From contig CAMPHP010000164.1 in the NCBI GenBank assembly GCA_946885925.1, forward strand, positions 1 to 6,787: a DNA stretch of 6,787 nucleotides, read 5' to 3'. The first letter of the stretch is position 1; every line of letters begins with the position of its first letter. Made by a program: the position numbers and the translations under genes. Origin of the DNA: an uncultured Litorilinea sp. GTDB taxonomy: Bacteria > Chloroflexota > Anaerolineae > Caldilineales > Caldilineaceae. Positions 5,902 through 6,787 of the stretch are shown piece by piece. The notes under the pieces were generated by a model that saw only the letters and a list, made by a program, of their open reading frames with translations, did not search any database and was not told the DNA's origin.

Positions 5902-6597
5902 TTACCCTAGCGTCATTACTTCCCCTGGTCCTAACACTGTACAATCAATCTCCGCCTCGCGGCGCAGCGTTTCTGCAAATGCGTGTGCGTCCTGACGTAT
6001 CGGTGGGAAGGTGTTGTAATGAACGGGTAATACATGTTTAGCTTTAACAAACTGGGCCGCCATTACGGCATCATCTGGTCCCATCGTAAAGTTGTCGCCA
6101 ATCGGCAGTACCGCCAGATCGACCCCGCCTTGCTCACCAATCAGCCGCATATCATAGGTCAATGCCGTATCACCAGCCAGATAAACATCGTGCCCATCAT
6201 TAAAGGTGATCAACATGCCATTGGGATGACCGCCATTGCTACCATCCGGCATCGTAGATGAGTGGTGGGCAATGGTCATTTTCAGCCGTCCAAAGGGAAA
6301 GGTATAAGCTCCGCCCGTATTCATGCCATGTCCCTGCTTGGCTCCGTGCTTCTCCATCCAACTCACCACCTCGAAATTGCCAATGACTAATGCGCCAGTG
6401 GCCTTTGCCAGTGCCGGTGCATCCGCTGTGTGGTCGCCATGTCCATGTGTCAATAGAATAAAATCCGCTTCGACCTGATTGACTGGTATGGGAGCAAGCG
6501 GATTATTGGGGGCGAAAAAAGGATCAACGACTAGCTTATGTGAGTCAGTCTCAATCATCAGGGTAGAATGACCGTAGTAGGTAATTTTCAATGGCAT
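5902..6597 (-). CDS. UPF0173/UlaG-like metal-dependent hydrolase (metallo-beta-lactamase fold)
   Basis: The protein has 231 residues counted from the ATG at 6597, the usual size for the UPF0173 family. It starts with the family opening 'MPLKITYYGHST', then 'VVDPFF' (24-28), the metal motif 'LTHGHGDH' (HxHxDH at 51-56), 'IAHHSSTMPDG' (His111/112), 'YLAGDTAL' (Asp143) and 'VLPVHYNTFP' (His193). All expected metal ligands are present, so it should bind two metal ions and act as a cytoplasmic hydrolase. The family's natural substrates are largely unknown, and it should not be read as an antibiotic beta-lactamase. The ATG at 6606 abuts the AAAGGAG site directly and is too close; the ATG at 6597 is 9 bases away and matches the family start. 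It lies upstream of the DUF1858 gene on the same strand with a 109-base gap filled by palindromes, so co-transcription is possible but not shown. Confidence 0.93.
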   Translation of the reverse strand: MPLKITYYGHSTLMIETDSHKLVVDPFFAPNNPLAPIPVNQVEADFILLTHGHGDHTADAPALAKATGALVIGNFEVVSWMEKHGAKQGHGMNTGGAYTFPFGRLKMTIAHHSSTMPDGSNGGHPNGMLITFNDGHDVYLAGDTALTYDMRLIGEQGGVDLAVLPIGDNFTMGPDDAVMAAQFVKAKHVLPVHYNTFPPIRQDAHAFAETLRREAEIDCTVLGPGEVMTLG

Positions 6598-6606
6598 TTG
6601 GGTCAT

Positions 6607-6612
6607 CTCCTT
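6607..6612 (-). promoter_or_regulatory. Shine-Dalgarno site fixing the hydrolase start
   Basis: AAGGAG directly touches the first in-frame ATG (6606) and lies 9 bases before the ATG at 6597. Ribosome spacing therefore favours 6597, which removes three residues from the longest frame. Confidence 0.8.
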
Positions 6613-6625
6613 TGGTTCTAAACTT

Positions 6626-6646
6626 GGGCATGTTTGTCACATGCCC
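6626..6646. repeat. 21-bp dyad upstream of the hydrolase gene
   Basis: GGGCATGT (6626-6633) and ACATGCCC (6639-6646) form perfect 8-bp arms around a 5-base centre. The dyad lies about 30 bases before the hydrolase start codon, where an operator or leader hairpin would be expected. On the - strand it also follows the terminator-like hairpin and T-tract of the preceding gene. Confidence 0.5.
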
Positions 6647-6647
6647 G

Positions 6648-6689
6648 AAAAACAGACAAGCCAGACTCACCGTACCGGCAAGTCTGGCT
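6648..6689 (-). terminator. Probable terminator of a gene entering from the right edge
   Basis: AGCCAGACT (6659-6667) and AGTCTGGCT (6681-6689) form a perfect 9-bp stem, with a further CCG/CGG pairing in the loop. On the - strand it is followed by TGTCTGTTTTT, a T-rich run slightly displaced from the stem. In the + direction no T-run follows. It most likely ends the transcript of an upstream - strand gene lying beyond this window. Confidence 0.65.
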
Positions 6690-6700
6690 CTCCATGTCAA

Positions 6701-6787
6701 TCAACTCATCCGACACGCTGGGCAGAAGAGCGTCCAGCGAAGCCCTCTACAGAAGAGAAACCGTTGATCTGCCGGCAACACACGTGC
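6701..6787 (-). other. Possible 3' end of a - strand gene cut by the window edge
   Basis: The terminator at 6648-6689 implies that a - strand gene ends close by. Two - strand frames are open from the edge. One stops at 6701 and encodes 28 residues including 'FCPACRMS'. The other stops at 6706 and encodes 26 residues ending 'GRSSAQRVG'. Neither is recognised. A + strand frame from 6694 is also open to the edge but has no ribosome site. The stretch is too short to decide whether it is coding. Confidence 0.25.

Noticed and set aside
5826..6041. 71-codon + strand frame covering the palindrome and the end of the hydrolase gene
   Set aside because: It is mostly antisense to the hydrolase, its start lies in the inverted repeat, and no ribosome site is present.
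5902..6597. Antibiotic beta-lactamase
   Set aside because: The fold is shared, but the opening 'KITYYGHS' and the overall size place it in the UPF0173/UlaG-like hydrolases, and it has no secretion signal.
1..6787. CRISPR array, tRNA, rRNA, transposase or phage genes
   Set aside because: No regularly spaced direct repeats, no cloverleaf-like sequence and no protein motif of mobile elements was seen on either strand.

Overview
The window carries seven protein-coding genes and parts of their control regions: one gene on the + strand at the left edge, then six on the - strand. The best guess at the host is a member of the Chloroflexota, perhaps the filamentous Chloroflexales. This rests on the style of several proteins (a DUF2892-like/SRPBCC fusion, a cysteine-poor Mrp, an FAD oxidoreductase of the 'EHFYHH' type, a DUF1858 membrane protein), on the intermediate GC content, and on a 'CCCTGTCATTCCGA' dispersed repeat of a kind I recall from such genomes. 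No rRNA, tRNA or phylogenetic marker confirms it, so the assignment is tentative.

Left part (1-2405). A + strand membrane/SRPBCC protein converges on a - strand Mrp/ApbC-type P-loop ATPase, with a hairpin-forming repeat between them. The Mrp protein has its MIP18-like domain and all nucleotide-binding motifs but lacks the CxxC that normally holds the bridging Fe-S cluster; it has only one cysteine. A 314-base gap upstream of mrp holds several small inverted repeats and a 10-bp tandem duplication but no convincing gene.

Middle part (2406-4863). An FAD-dependent amine-oxidase-like oxidoreductase is followed, with overlapping ends, by an APH-fold phosphotransferase. The overlap suggests translational coupling. 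Neither substrate can be read from the sequence. A strong intrinsic terminator at 4864-4890 isolates this pair from the genes upstream of it.

Right part (4864-6787). A UPF0173/UlaG-like metal-dependent hydrolase is followed, in the same direction, by a two-gene unit. The first gene of that unit is a membrane-anchored coiled-coil protein with a C-terminal DUF1858 redox-type CxxC domain; the second is a small soluble protein with CxxC-x10-CxxC. A striking set of nested palindromes (5825-5877) sits just ahead of this cysteine pair. It contains Crp/Fnr-like dyads and an 18-bp perfect palindrome. The cysteine pair with its palindromic leader is the most interesting candidate for an undescribed redox or metal system here. 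At the far right are two hairpins, one a likely terminator for a - strand gene whose end may lie in the last 90 bases.
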